Part shown: positions 36,167 through 45,703 of the stretch, piece by piece | Numbering within the stretch: position 1 is the stretch's first letter | Layout of the letters: each line of letters opens with the position of its first letter | Assembly: GCF_013343235.1 (NCBI RefSeq) | Contig: NZ_CP040094.1 | Span: 3,968,501 to 4,032,500 of the forward strand | Reading direction: 5' to 3' | DNA length: 64,000 nt | Origin: Nostoc sp. TCL240-02 | GTDB lineage: Bacteria; Cyanobacteriota; Cyanobacteriia; Cyanobacteriales; Nostocaceae | Position numbers and translations under genes: made by a program | The notes under the pieces: generated by a model | What the model was told of the DNA's origin: nothing | Seen by the model: the letters and a program-made list of their open reading frames with translations, nothing else | The model's database searches: none

Positions 36167-36970
36167 CTATTTATGAATAGTCTCACGCTCTTTATTAGCA
36201 GGTTCCTTATCTTTGAATAAGTCAGCTGCCGTTAGAAGTAACTCCCTCAAGGTTTGTTTGATTTGGCGCTCTTTTCTCGCCAGAGATGTACCAGCTTCAC
36301 CTAGTTTGTCTTCTAGCTGCGATCGCTTCTGTTCTACCTGTATAGCTACAGACTCAGCTTGGGGACGAGCTTTATCATACCAGTGTTTAGCCTCGTCTAG
36401 ATAATCTTGAACCTCCATAGAACGTCCGCCATAGCGTGCAGCCATATTAGCTCTGACAATAGCTAGCTGTGCTTGCAATTGCGCGTAACGTTTCTTTAAT
36501 AACCCGACTTCTTCACTATCTTTAATGGCATTGACAGCAGAATCAATTGCAGTTTTGGTACTAGCTGGTCTTTCTTTACCCGTCTCTTCAATCTCTGCCA
36601 AAATTACATCAACCTCTTGCTGGAGTTCTTCTTCTTCACCATCTAGTTGAGCTTGGAGCCGCTTTATATCTGTTTGAGTTTTAGCAATAGATTCGTGTCT
36701 TTGAGTATTAATTCCTTCTAGCGCTCCTTCAATAGAAGCTGTCACTTCATCTTTGAGTTCGCTACCTTTTTCTTGGAAGTTTTCAATGACAGCAGAAACA
36801 GCATCTCTAACCAGGCTACGAAGCTCAGTAGAACCTTGTTTAAACTCAGAGCCTACTTGAGAAACTGCGGATTTAACAATTTCTCGAATCCGATCGGTTC
36901 TTAATTGTCCAGTTTCTTTAGCTTGTTGTAAGTCTGCTTGAATTTTTTCTTTGATATTGTTGTTAGGCAT
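36167..36970 (-). CDS. Coiled-coil, charged protein of unknown function
   Basis: A 267-residue, highly charged, almost entirely helical protein beginning MPNNNIKEKIQADLQQAKET, with Lys/Glu/Gln-rich heptads through most of its length and no membrane span. It looks like the LEA-like or apolipoprotein-like helical proteins found in Nostoc. ATG 36970 is chosen over TTG 36976. It converges with the multi-GAF gene; a regulatory link is not supported by the sequence. Confidence 0.7.
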   Translation of the reverse strand: MPNNNIKEKIQADLQQAKETGQLRTDRIREIVKSAVSQVGSEFKQGSTELRSLVRDAVSAVIENFQEKGSELKDEVTASIEGALEGINTQRHESIAKTQTDIKRLQAQLDGEEEELQQEVDVILAEIEETGKERPASTKTAIDSAVNAIKDSEEVGLLKKRYAQLQAQLAIVRANMAARYGGRSMEVQDYLDEAKHWYDKARPQAESVAIQVEQKRSQLEDKLGEAGTSLARKERQIKQTLRELLLTAADLFKDKEPANKERETIHK

Positions 36971-37294
36971 TTTCAACTCTTAGAATTTAACTAATTGGGA
37001 TAAAACTTTCTAGAAATGTTCTTACATCCCCATTATGGCGTAGCCAGATCGGGCTTGGTACTTCCTTTAGATAGAAAATTACACCTCCAAAGAGGTGAAC
37101 TGTCAATACTACTCAGTTAAGAATATTTGCACGAACTGAAACCCTACAAACACTACAAAAGATTGGGTTTCGTTACTCAAACCAATCTACAAATTTTTAT
37201 TTTTAGAAAAAACCTACGCAGTATTGATTGAACTGTAACATAGTGCCAATTTGTGAGATGATTAATGCTTGTTGGTAATAATTGACAGTAAAAT
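36971..37294. other. Spacer between divergent genes
   Basis: 324 bp, AT-rich, no open frame of interest. Promoters for the coiled-coil gene (minus) and the 74-residue gene (plus) should lie here. I see no clear operator. Confidence 0.45.
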
Positions 37295-37519
37295 ATGTGG
37301 CGAGTAAATATTACTTGTTCAAGTGATGCTTGGAAGCTCTATGGTACTGAATTCAAAGCGATCGCCCAGAAGTATCAAGGGGAATTAATTGGTTCCAAAA
37401 AAATGCCAGATGGTACACGCATCATGTCTTATAAAATTGAGGATGTTAGCGATGCAGAAGCCTTTCAAGAAGATTGTGCAAATTTTACCGGATTTACAAC
37501 TGACTTTGAATCCCTGTAG
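37295..37519 (+). CDS. Small conserved-looking cytosolic protein (74 aa)
   Basis: Begins MWRVNITCSSDAWKLYGTEF, followed by KAIAQKYQGELIGSKKMPDG and IEDVSDAEAFQEDCANF. The mixed strand-helix pattern suggests a small ferredoxin-like alpha/beta fold. I recognise no named family. It precedes the cytochrome c6-like gene by 45 bp on the same strand, close enough for one transcript. Confidence 0.6.
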   Translation: MWRVNITCSSDAWKLYGTEFKAIAQKYQGELIGSKKMPDGTRIMSYKIEDVSDAEAFQEDCANFTGFTTDFESL

Positions 37520-37564
37520 TAATTGATTCTGATACAACCAGTATTCGAAATCAGGAGACGTTGA

Positions 37565-37900
37565 TTGAAAAAACTACTCACGTTAGTATTAGTAACATTT
37601 CTGTTATTGTTCAGCACTTTTACTATGCCTGCTATAGCAGCAGACATAGTTAACAGTGAACAAATATTTAGTCTTCATTGTGCTGGTTGTCATATTAACG
37701 GCAGCAACATAGTTAGACGGGGCAAAAATCTCAAAAGGCAAGCGCTGAAAAAGTATGGCATGGATTCAATAGAGGCAGTCACATCTATAGTTACCAATGG
37801 TAAAAATAATATGTCAGCCTACAAAGATCGCCTTACTGAACAGCAAATTACAGATGTTGCTGCTTACGTTCTCGAACAAGCTGAAAAAGGCTGGCGTTAG
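37565..37900 (+). CDS. Cytochrome c6-like electron carrier
   Basis: A 111-residue class I c-type cytochrome. The signal peptide MKKLLTLVLVTFLLLFSTFT ends at AIA-AD, so the mature protein is lumenal or periplasmic. The heme site is CAGCH (Cys39, Cys42, His43) and the distal Met ligand is Met83 in NNMSAYKDRL, with DVAAYVLEQAE as the C-terminal helix. These are hallmarks of cytochrome c6 (PetJ), the carrier from cytochrome b6f to photosystem I or oxidase. It differs from typical petJ in the NGSNIVRRGKNL loop, so it may be a c6B/c6-like paralogue. The start is TTG with AGGAGA about eight bases upstream. Confidence 0.85.
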   Translation: MKKLLTLVLVTFLLLFSTFTMPAIAADIVNSEQIFSLHCAGCHINGSNIVRRGKNLKRQALKKYGMDSIEAVTSIVTNGKNNMSAYKDRLTEQQITDVAAYVLEQAEKGWR

Positions 37901-38082
37901 AAAGTTAGGAGTTAGGAGAGACGTGATTAATCGCGTCTGTACAAGAGTTAGAAGTTATTAACTCTAGTCGTCGTAAATCATTCATAATAAAGTAGAAAAG
38001 TTAAAAGGCTGTAAGAAACCGCTTTTCAACTCACTAATTATTAAATCTGCTCACTTCCAACTTCTAACTCCTAAAATTGAAA

Positions 38083-39102
38083 ATGAACTTACCCGCAGCG
38101 AGCCGTCTCCAATTCACTCCCGATTTAAACATCTGTCGCATATTAAATGGTATGTGGCAAGTCTCCGGCGCACACGGACGGATCAATCCCCAAGCTGCCA
38201 TTGAGACTATGTTCAAATATTTAGATGCAGGCTTTACCACTTGGGATTTAGCAGATCATTATGGCCCTGCTGAGGACTTTATTGGTGAGTTTCGCTGTCA
38301 ACTAATTGATACTCGTGGCAAAGACGCTTTATCTAAGGTGCAAGCCTTTACAAAATGGGTACCTCGTCCAGGTAAAATGACAAAGAAACTGGTCGAGGAA
38401 AACATTGATATTTCCCTGAGAAGGATGAATGTAGAATCGTTAGATTTGATGCAATTTCACTGGTGGGAATATCAGGATAAAAATTATCTAGATGCCCTGA
38501 AATATATGGCGGAACTCCAGACTGAGGGTAAAATTAAGCATCTAGGTTTAACTAATTTTGACACGGAAAATTTGAAGCTGATTACTGAAGCAGGCATCAA
38601 AATTGTTTCTAATCAAGTGCAATTTTCCCTTATTGACCGCCGTCCCGAAGTTAATATGGCGGAATTTTGTCAGCAGCATGACATCAAGCTTTTTACTTAC
38701 GGTACACTGTGCGGCGGCTTGTTATCAGAAAACTATTTGGGTAAACCGGAACCACGAGGATCTGATCTATCCACTGCTAGTTTGAAAAAATATAAAAATA
38801 TGATTGATGCTTGGGGGGGTTGGCAATTATTTCAAGAATTGCTAGCTATTTTGAAGGAAATTGCTAATAAGCATAAAGTAAGCATCTCTAACGTGGCAGT
38901 GCGTTACATTTTAGATCAGCCAACTGTGGGTGGTGTGATAGTTGGTGCCAGACTTGGCGTATCTGAACATATAGAAGATAACGCCAAAGTATTTAGTTTT
39001 AGTTTAGATGCTGACGATCGCGATCGCATCAGTGCCGTATCTCGGCAGTCACGAGATTTGTATCAGCTAATCGGCGATTGTGGCGACGAGTATCGGCGAT
39101 AA
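38083..39102 (+). CDS. Aldo/keto reductase
   Basis: A 339-residue AKR. DLADHYGPAEDFIGEF contains the catalytic Asp and Tyr region; LMQFHWWEYQD has the catalytic His; IKHLGLTNFDTENL and VSNQVQFSLIDRRPE are standard AKR strands; and VGGVIVGARLGVSEHIEDN is the NADPH-binding segment. ATG 38083 is preferred over the TTG two codons upstream. The hydrolase gene follows 54 bp later on the same strand. Substrate unknown. Confidence 0.9.
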   Translation: MNLPAASRLQFTPDLNICRILNGMWQVSGAHGRINPQAAIETMFKYLDAGFTTWDLADHYGPAEDFIGEFRCQLIDTRGKDALSKVQAFTKWVPRPGKMTKKLVEENIDISLRRMNVESLDLMQFHWWEYQDKNYLDALKYMAELQTEGKIKHLGLTNFDTENLKLITEAGIKIVSNQVQFSLIDRRPEVNMAEFCQQHDIKLFTYGTLCGGLLSENYLGKPEPRGSDLSTASLKKYKNMIDAWGGWQLFQELLAILKEIANKHKVSISNVAVRYILDQPTVGGVIVGARLGVSEHIEDNAKVFSFSLDADDRDRISAVSRQSRDLYQLIGDCGDEYRR

Positions 39103-39156
39103 TTATCTCGAAACAGGTAATAATAGTATCTTCATGCTGATGAATTAAAGAAGACC

Positions 39157-40131
39157 GTGACCACTACACTGCACTGGCAAGAACGGGTTGGGAATCAAAG
39201 AGATTGGGTTTGGCGGGGCTGGCAAACCCGCTATACTTACATTCGCCCTAACCAAAATAACCACAAAACACAACCTCTGATTCTGTTACATGGCTTTGGC
39301 GCTTCCATTGGTCATTGGCGACATAATTTAGAAGTGTTGGCTGAACATCACACAGTTTACGCCATTGATATGCTGGGTTTTGGCGCTTCTGAAAAAGCCG
39401 CAGCTAATTACAGCATTGACTTGTGGGTTGAGCAAGTTTACGATTTTTGGAAAACTTTTATCCGTCAACCGGCGATTTTAGTAGGCAATTCCAACGGTTC
39501 ACTGATTTCCATGGCCGCCGCCGCCGCTCATCCCGACATGGTGCTGGGTATAGTGATGATGAGTTTACCCGACCCTTCCCTAGAACAAGAAGTAATTCCT
39601 CCCGTGTTGCGGCCGCTTGTCAGAGCAATTAAAAATGTGGTCGCTTCGCCATTAGTTCTTAAACCTGTGTTTAACTTCGTGCGCCGTCCAGGGGTGCTGC
39701 GTCGCTGGGCTAGTCTTGCCTACGCTAACCCAGAGGCGATTACCGATGAACTTATAGAAATTTTAGCTGGGCCTCCCCAAGACAGAGGTTCAGCTAGGGC
39801 TTTTAGTGCTTTGTTCAAAGCTGCGATCGGTATTAACTTTAGTCCCAGCGTTAAGACAGTATTACCAACCTTAACAATTCCGATGTTGTTAATTTGGGGA
39901 CAAAAGGATCGGTTTGTTCCCCCAGCCCTTGCGAATCGATTTGCCCAGTACAACCAAAAATTGGAAGTGCTGAATTTAGCAGACGTGGGTCATTGTCCCC
40001 ATGATGAATGTCCTGAGCAAGTCAACCAAGCTATTGTAGATTGGATAGAGAGATGGGTTAGCGTAGGCGTAGCCCGCCGTAGGCATCGCCAACCCCCTTA
40101 CACTTTCCCAGCTTTGCCGGAAATTGTCTAA
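39157..40131 (+). CDS. Alpha/beta hydrolase with repeat-derived C-terminal insertion
   Basis: GTG start, 324 residues. LLHGFGASIGHWRHN is the oxyanion-hole loop, VGNSNGSL holds the nucleophile Ser (~residue 112), WGQKDRFVPP the acidic residue and VGHCPHDECPEQVN the catalytic His. The family includes chloroplast/cyanobacterial hydrolases possibly acting on pheophytin or other esters, but the substrate is unproven. At the C terminus the residues SVGVARRRHRQ are encoded by a 29-bp dispersed repeat inserted in frame (40061-40089), extending the tail after the last domain helix. Function is probably preserved since the triad lies upstream. Confidence 0.88.
   Translation: MTTTLHWQERVGNQRDWVWRGWQTRYTYIRPNQNNHKTQPLILLHGFGASIGHWRHNLEVLAEHHTVYAIDMLGFGASEKAAANYSIDLWVEQVYDFWKTFIRQPAILVGNSNGSLISMAAAAAHPDMVLGIVMMSLPDPSLEQEVIPPVLRPLVRAIKNVVASPLVLKPVFNFVRRPGVLRRWASLAYANPEAITDELIEILAGPPQDRGSARAFSALFKAAIGINFSPSVKTVLPTLTIPMLLIWGQKDRFVPPALANRFAQYNQKLEVLNLADVGHCPHDECPEQVNQAIVDWIERWVSVGVARRRHRQPPYTFPALPEIV
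40061..40089 (+). repeat. Short dispersed repeat, family A, inside the hydrolase reading frame
   Basis: Identical over 29 bp to the spacer copy at 33108-33136 (GCGTAGGCGTAGCCCGCC...). It keeps the frame open, adding an Arg/Val-rich patch to the protein tail. Confidence 0.82.
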
Positions 40132-40276
40132 GAGGGCCTTTACTTATACCGCCCATTCATCAGCTAGCATTGTCGGCGACTCTTTGAAGAGATAGATATG
40201 AGGCTTTTGTTATGCAATGGGAGCGATCGCGCCACCCAATATCCTTGCTACCATTGAATTGTGAATTACTTAACAC

Positions 40277-40645
40277 CTAGCCAATCGTGGCTTGGTTAGT
40301 GTCAACATCTGTAGCCCCATTCACAGAACTAGCTACAGAAATCATTTTATTAAGGATTTCTTGACTGGGAACTTTGCCTTTCAATACTACAGTACTACCC
40401 GTTTGAGCAACCCAAAGGGTATCAACATCATCAAGTTGGGGATCTTGATCGAATGCCAACGCTACCCGCTTTGCCAACCCACTTTGGTCATATTCACCAC
40501 TTAAACCCAGACGTTCTGGAGGTATTGATTGAGTAGCTGTAGGAGCAGCGTTACTACTAGGAGCTTGTGCTATTGACTGCGGAGTAGGATTTACTTCTGC
40601 ATTTTGAGGTTTTTCCATTCCAAATAGTCTTTTTAACCAACCCAT
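40277..40645 (-). CDS. BON-domain protein
   Basis: A 122-residue protein. The N-terminal 50 residues are a basic start (MGWLKRLFGMEKPQ) followed by a Pro/Ala/Ser-rich linker. Residues ~52-122 form a BON domain (LAKRVALAFDQDPQLDDVDT, LWVAQTGSTVVLKGKVPSQE, VNGATDVDTNQ), an alpha/beta fold that binds phospholipids or protein partners. Without a signal peptide it is probably cytosolic or membrane-associated. Related Nostoc proteins accompany LysM domains elsewhere; here it stands alone. Confidence 0.85.
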   Translation of the reverse strand: MGWLKRLFGMEKPQNAEVNPTPQSIAQAPSSNAAPTATQSIPPERLGLSGEYDQSGLAKRVALAFDQDPQLDDVDTLWVAQTGSTVVLKGKVPSQEILNKMISVASSVNGATDVDTNQATIG

Positions 40646-40992
40646 AAAAATTTTCTCCTAATTAGAGGCTTATTGAGTGGAGTATAAAAGCTTTACGAAA
40701 ATGCCGCATCTACCAATGAAAAGATATGCATTCCATAAAATTCCTCCTTGCAGGATAATTTCTGTCCAATTTTTTATTTCTAGAGAATGCAATGAGTGCA
40801 ACTATTGAGTTTACAATAAAAAATCGCACTAATAATTAGTGCAGTAGTACGCTAAAACAGAAATAGACATACATTTGACAAAATGTCAAGAGTTTGTAAC
40901 TCAATGAATTTTGAATTTTGAATGAGTGAATTCTGCAAAGCAGTACTTATTTCTTCGTTCCTCAAATCCTGTTCTAGCCTCTGTTGGCGAAG
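40646..40992. other. Divergent spacer upstream of ilvN
   Basis: 347 bp between the BON gene and ilvN, AT-rich, no gene. It should hold both promoters; no clear NtcA-type or other operator was recognised. Confidence 0.45.
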
Positions 40993-41511
40993 ATGAAACA
41001 TACCCTTTCAGTTCTCGTAGAAGATGAGGCGGGTGTTCTTTCCCGCATTTCTGGTTTATTCGCCCGTCGTGGTTTTAATATTGAAAGCCTTGCTGTTGGC
41101 CCTGCTGAACAGGGAGGAGTCTCCCGAATTACAATGGTTGTACCTGGTGACGATCGTGTGATCGAGCAACTCACCAAGCAACTATACAAGTTAGTTAATG
41201 TCCTCAAGGTACAGGATATTACCGAAACTCCTTGCGTCGAGCGAGAATTGATGCTTTTGAAAGTAAATGCTAGTAGCAGCAATCGCTCAGAAGTGATTGA
41301 ACTGTCTCAGATTTTCCGGGCGCGAGTCGTGGATGTAGCAGAAGATTCTCTCACCTTAGAAGTTGTGGGAGATCCAGGTAAAATGGTAGCGATCGTGCAG
41401 GTGTTGCAAAAATTTGGTTTAAGAGAAATCGCCCGCACTGGCAAAATTGCCTTGACTCGTGAGTCAGGCGTGAATACCGAGTTACTCAAATCTTTGGAAG
41501 CAAAAGTTTAG
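40993..41511 (+). CDS. ilvN: Acetolactate synthase small (regulatory) subunit
   Basis: A 172-residue IlvN/IlvH protein starting [20 protein letters not shown], with two ACT-type halves: residues ~4-75 bind branched-chain amino acids for feedback control, and the C-terminal domain ([20 protein letters not shown] ... [17 protein letters not shown]) contacts the catalytic subunit. It regulates the first step of valine, leucine and isoleucine synthesis. ATG 40993 fits the cyanobacterial start; a TTG at 40984 adds three residues. The catalytic subunit gene is not in the window. Confidence 0.95.
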   Translation: MKHTLSVLVEDEAGVLSRISGLFARRGFNIESLAVGPAEQGGVSRITMVVPGDDRVIEQLTKQLYKLVNVLKVQDITETPCVERELMLLKVNASSSNRSEVIELSQIFRARVVDVAEDSLTLEVVGDPGKMVAIVQVLQKFGLREIARTGKIALTRESGVNTELLKSLEAKV

Positions 41512-42564
41512 TTGGGATTTTAATCAGCACATAAATCAAAGACAGCAGAAGTTATAGTGGCAATTGTTACTATGACTTTTGCTGAAGGACTATAAATATA
41601 AAAAATTGCAGGAAAATTTAGAGTGATAGCTCAATCGAACGCTGAGAGGATGTTTGAAAAGTATTATGCGAAACGCAACAGTCAAAGTCATCAAAGACCT
41701 AACCTCTTGACCCTCTTCCCGACGCAAAAAGGCGGAATTCAAAGCCTATCGACCTTTCGGGGAGAGGAATGGAAGCGGGGTTTATAGTATAATTAACAAC
41801 TTTAAAATATTCTTAACCGAGTAGTATTACAATATTTCATTAATCAAATTTTCAATGAATTTTGGGACAATAATTTCTCAATTTTTTCATATATTTAAAT
41901 TTATACTTATAAATTTAAATTGAATTTTCTCGTTTAAATTTAGACACTTTTATTTTAAAAATATAGAGATTGAATTAGTTGATTATTAGTCTTGATTGCA
42001 ATTTAGATACCTTTCTTTTGCTCTCAATAAGTATTGATATTGAAATTCTCTACATTTATTGCAATATTATTTAAGTATAAACTTATACTAGGAGTTTCTA
42101 AATAATTTGGCACCATAAATAAAACTATGTAATATTAATAAACTAGGCTCAAACCCTTATATCTATTGCCTGTTGCCTATTTCCTATTGTCTGATCTCAA
42201 CGACAATTATTTACGCCCACTTACTTATGCAGGCTGAGGGAAATCGAGTTTTTTGACTGGTGTACACTGTAGCCAATACATCAGGGAAATTAAGAGAGAT
42301 AATTTAACTTGTGTGTACACCATAGTCAAAACAGGAAGAGGAATGGAAGGAGGTTTTGCAGATAAGACTGAAAAATCGCCTTCTCCATAGGTATGTTGAG
42401 AAATTCATCATTACTTTGGCTAAAAATTGGATGTTTTCCTATATATTCAAGTAGATGTAATTTTTTACGTATAAACATAATTTATACTTATTACTATCTC
42501 TGCTGTGTATATAGTATCAAAATTAACATCAAACCAAAATTTAGTTTCCCAAGGAATTAACAAT
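41512..42564. other. 1.05-kb AT-rich spacer before the signalling cluster
   Basis: No gene seen. Around 41711-41768 lies an inverted-repeat segment (CCTCTTCCCGA / TCGGGGAGAGG), and 42098-42229 is a diverged miniature inverted-repeat element. The stretch 41800-42060 is extremely A/T-rich. The promoter of the five-gene cluster should lie in 42230-42550; AAGGA at 42551-42555 is the ribosome-binding site. Confidence 0.55.
42098..42229. mobile_element. Miniature inverted-repeat element A, diverged copy 3
   Basis: Left end CTAAATAATTTGGCACC resembles GTAAGTAAATTGGCACG; the interior AATAAACTAGGCTCAAACCC follows AAATAGGCTTAAAGCCC of copy 1; the right end ACGCCCACTTACTTATG resembles GCGCCGACTTACTTAC. 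Clearly related to 32512-32668 and 50673-50790 but more decayed. Confidence 0.5.
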
Positions 42565-43173
42565 ATGAACTCACCTGAAGAATACATCAATAATAATTCA
42601 TCAAATATAGAAAAACAGGGATCGAATGCAAACATAAATGAGTTGCAATTTAGTAATAACAGCATGAGTGAAGGTAGAAACTTAGATAAAGTTAGAGAAA
42701 TTCTTTTTGGCAATCAAATACGGGATACGGAAAGAAGGTTTACCCGTCTAGAAGAACGTCTAATTAAGGAATTGGGCAACGTGCGAGATGAAACAAGAAA
42801 ACGTCTAGATGCTTTAGAAATTTATATTAAACAAGAAGTTGATTCTTTAACGCAGCGCCTAAAAAATGAGCAGGTAGAGCGTGACTCTCAGGTAAAATCA
42901 GTTGCTGAAGAAAGTAAAAGCATAATTATATCTTTAGAAAAAAAGATTAGTCAATTTGATGAACAAGCGACTAATAGTCAACGAGAGCTGCGCGAGCAGA
43001 TTCTCAACCAATCTAAAAGCTTACAAGATGAAATACAACAAAAATCTCAGGAAATCGTAGCTTTAATAGAACGGGAAGCTCAAGAACTTCGCAGAGAGAA
43101 AACGGATCGTTCAAATCTTGCTGCTATGTTTACAGAGTTAGCTATCCGGCTGAATACAGAAAATAAGTCTTGA
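42565..43173 (+). CDS. Coiled-coil protein, first gene of the GTPase/OmpA/kinase cluster
   Basis: A 202-residue soluble protein from ATG 42565, with AAGGA nine bases upstream. After a short Asn/Ser-rich head (MNSPEEYINNNSSNIEKQGS) it is a long coiled coil: LDKVREILFGNQIRDTERRF, then RLEERLIKELGNVRDETRKR and heptads to the end. The DKVREILFGNQIRD element looks like a conserved docking or nucleation motif. No membrane span. It begins a cluster in which the next gene is an OmpA-domain membrane protein, so a scaffolding or cytoskeletal adaptor role is plausible but inferred. Confidence 0.75.
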   Translation: MNSPEEYINNNSSNIEKQGSNANINELQFSNNSMSEGRNLDKVREILFGNQIRDTERRFTRLEERLIKELGNVRDETRKRLDALEIYIKQEVDSLTQRLKNEQVERDSQVKSVAEESKSIIISLEKKISQFDEQATNSQRELREQILNQSKSLQDEIQQKSQEIVALIEREAQELRREKTDRSNLAAMFTELAIRLNTENKS

Positions 43174-43403
43174 GATAAGAAGTTGTTTGAAAATTCTTTA
43201 CTATGAATTTTAGCACTTTTATATTCTCCCTACCCCTATTAGAAAGGATAATTTAAAAGAAGTTAAAAGTTTTAATACAAACAATAATACTTTCCAAAGA
43301 TCCTCTACTCTAAGGGTTAAAAGATTTTTATCTATCGGCACATCTCTTCTGTTGACAACAGAATGCTACTTGATGATAAATTGTGAATTGGGGAATTTTG
43401 GTA

Positions 43404-45188
43404 ATGAATGACTATTCAAAAAATCCAATACCGAAAGCATCCTCTGAAGGTTTGAACAGCAACAACCAAACCTTCGAACTTAATGATGAACTAACTATAC
43501 TCCGTAGTTTGCTTCTGGATATTGAGCCAACTAAACTTAAAACACTTTATGAGCGATTAGAAAATCCTCAAATTCTACCAGAAGATATTAGCAAGATGCT
43601 TCCAGAAGCAGTTATCTTGCGCTCAAAGCAAGATAAACAACTTGGGGAGGTAATGGTATCAACTGTAGAAAATGCCATTGAAGTTTCTGTTAAACAAGAC
43701 CACAATGTGCTTGCAGATGCATTATTTCCAGTTATTGCGCCAGCTACTCGCAAGGCGATTTCCACGGCTCTTGAGGAAATGATGCAATCTATGAATCAAA
43801 CTCTGGAACATAGCTTGTCTCCACAGAGCTTCAAATGGAGACTAGAAGCGCAACGCACAGGAAAATCATTTGCGGAAATTGTGCTGTTACGGACGCTAGT
43901 TTATCAAGTGGAACAAATATTTTTGATTCATAAAAAATCGGGATTATTGCTGCAACATTTAGTAACAACGCAGGTAACAATTCAAGATCCAGATTTAGTA
44001 GCTGCGATGTTGACAGCTATCCAGGATTTTGTCAAAGATTCCTTTAGGGTACAAAAAGTAGATGGACTAAAAAGTTTACGCTTTGGAGAAGTAATGATTT
44101 GGATTGAAGAGGGACCACAAGCTCTAGTAGCAGCGATGATTCGAGGGAATCCTCCCCAAGAATTAAGGTTAGTTTTGCAACAAGCGATAGAAAAAATTCA
44201 CCTGAAGCTAGGTAGAGAAATTCAAAATTTTACAGGGGAAACAGAAGCATTTCAGGCCAGCCAGCCTTATTTAGAAGCTTGTCTGGTAGTTCAGTATAAA
44301 TCTACTCCTAAAAAAAATTATACCTATGCCTGGGCTTTCTTGGGTGCGATCGCGATCGCTTGTGGGACTTGGGGCTTTTTTGCCATAAGAGAACAACTTC
44401 GTTGGCAAGCATATCTCCAAAAAATCAACTCTCAGCCAGGAATTGTTGTGATTAACACCAAGCAAGCTTTTGGCAAATATTTTATTTCGGGAATGCGCGA
44501 TCCCTTAGCAGTAGATCCTAATACACTAATACAACAAACAAATCTTGATCCCAAAATAGTAATTAGTCAGTGGCAACCTTATCTGTCTTTAGAGCCAGAA
44601 TTTACTGCCAAAAGAGTTGAAAAATTGTTGCATCCTCCCCAAACTGTATCATTAAAGATTGATAATAACGGTATTCTTAATGCAACTGGTTATGCACCCC
44701 ATAAATGGATTTTAGAAGCACGGAAATTATGGACATTTATTCCTGGTATCGCCCAATTCCAAGACCAAAAACTCGTAGAAATAGAACTTAGCGAGTTGGA
44801 GTTATCCAAAAGACAGATAGAAAAAGAAATATTTTTTTTCGCAGAAGGAACAACCGAGTTCATGCCTGGGGAAGTTGACAAATTACCTAATTTATTTATA
44901 TCAATCCGAAAATGTTTAGATATTGCCAAGTATTTGGATAAAAATGTGCAGATTCAAATAATTGGACATACTAATAGTGCTGGAACAGAACGAAGAAATA
45001 GACCACTCAGTCAAGCCCGCGCTAATAAAATTCTATCTTATTTAAAATCCCAAGAAATCAAGACAAACCAATTTCAAGCACTAACTGTAAGTTCTAGCCT
45101 AACTTTCCAGCCAGAATTAACGCCAGAATCTAAAAAATTTAATCGGAGAGTATCTTTCAAAGTATTAATGAATAATACCTCTAAATAA
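43404..45188 (+). CDS. Membrane-anchored OmpA-domain protein
   Basis: About 594 residues. A long N-terminal cytosolic region (residues ~1-300, helical) precedes one transmembrane helix (TYAWAFLGAIAIACGTWGFF, about 305-325). Beyond it, residues ~340-460 contain BON-like strands (PQTVSLKIDNNGILNATGYA), and the C-terminal ~110 residues are an OmpA_C peptidoglycan-binding domain (FFFAEGTTEFMPGEVDKLPN, IQIIGHTNSAGTERRNRPLS, QARANKILSYL). So it spans the inner membrane and anchors to the cell wall, linking cytoplasm and envelope. It is followed after 14 bp by a small GTPase gene. The large cytosolic domain is unlike ordinary MotB/OmpA proteins and probably contacts the cluster partners. Confidence 0.86.
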   Translation: MNDYSKNPIPKASSEGLNSNNQTFELNDELTILRSLLLDIEPTKLKTLYERLENPQILPEDISKMLPEAVILRSKQDKQLGEVMVSTVENAIEVSVKQDHNVLADALFPVIAPATRKAISTALEEMMQSMNQTLEHSLSPQSFKWRLEAQRTGKSFAEIVLLRTLVYQVEQIFLIHKKSGLLLQHLVTTQVTIQDPDLVAAMLTAIQDFVKDSFRVQKVDGLKSLRFGEVMIWIEEGPQALVAAMIRGNPPQELRLVLQQAIEKIHLKLGREIQNFTGETEAFQASQPYLEACLVVQYKSTPKKNYTYAWAFLGAIAIACGTWGFFAIREQLRWQAYLQKINSQPGIVVINTKQAFGKYFISGMRDPLAVDPNTLIQQTNLDPKIVISQWQPYLSLEPEFTAKRVEKLLHPPQTVSLKIDNNGILNATGYAPHKWILEARKLWTFIPGIAQFQDQKLVEIELSELELSKRQIEKEIFFFAEGTTEFMPGEVDKLPNLFISIRKCLDIAKYLDKNVQIQIIGHTNSAGTERRNRPLSQARANKILSYLKSQEIKTNQFQALTVSSSLTFQPELTPESKKFNRRVSFKVLMNNTSK

Positions 45189-45202
45189 AGTTATATCAAT
45201 TT

Positions 45203-45703
45203 ATGGTTATCCAAAAAAAAATTTGTATGATAGGTGCATTTGCTACAGGTAAAACTAGTTTGGTAGCAATGTTTGTCCACAGTATTTTTTCCGAAAAATA
45301 TCATACTACTGTGGGTGTAAAAATTGATAAAAAAACTATAGATATTCAAGATAAAAAATTAAACCTTATCCTTTGGGATATCTATGGAGAAGATGAGTTT
45401 CAAGAATTACAAATGTCTTATTTGCGAGGTTCTTCTGGCTATTTATTAGTTGTAGATGGTACCAGATATAATACTTTACAAAAAGCTTTTGATCTACAAA
45501 TAAAAATAGAAGATGCCATTGGTCAGGTTCCCTTTATTTTAGTCATAAATAAATTGGATATAACGGATGAATGGGAAATTGAATCTGCTGAGATAGATGA
45601 TGTTATACAAAAAGGTTGGACTGTGATTAAAACAAGTGCCAAACATGGTATTGGTGTAGAAGAAGCTTTTCAAACTCTCGCTAAAAAAATATTGGATTGC
45701 TAA
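45203..45703 (+). CDS. Ras/Rab-like small GTPase
   Basis: A 166-residue bacterial small GTPase with all G motifs: Walker A GAFATGKTS (residues 11-19), switch I YHTTVGV with the conserved Thr (~35-36), DxxG in WDIYGED (Asp59, Gly62) with Glu63 where Ras has Gln61, NKLD (116-119) and TSAK (144-147). The size and YHTTVGV segment look like eukaryotic Rab/Ras domains rather than Era/Obg GTPases. Glu replacing Gln suggests altered hydrolysis needing a GAP-like partner. It abuts the next gene without any gap and likely acts as the switch of this signalling unit. Confidence 0.92.
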   Translation: MVIQKKICMIGAFATGKTSLVAMFVHSIFSEKYHTTVGVKIDKKTIDIQDKKLNLILWDIYGEDEFQELQMSYLRGSSGYLLVVDGTRYNTLQKAFDLQIKIEDAIGQVPFILVINKLDITDEWEIESAEIDDVIQKGWTVIKTSAKHGIGVEEAFQTLAKKILDC

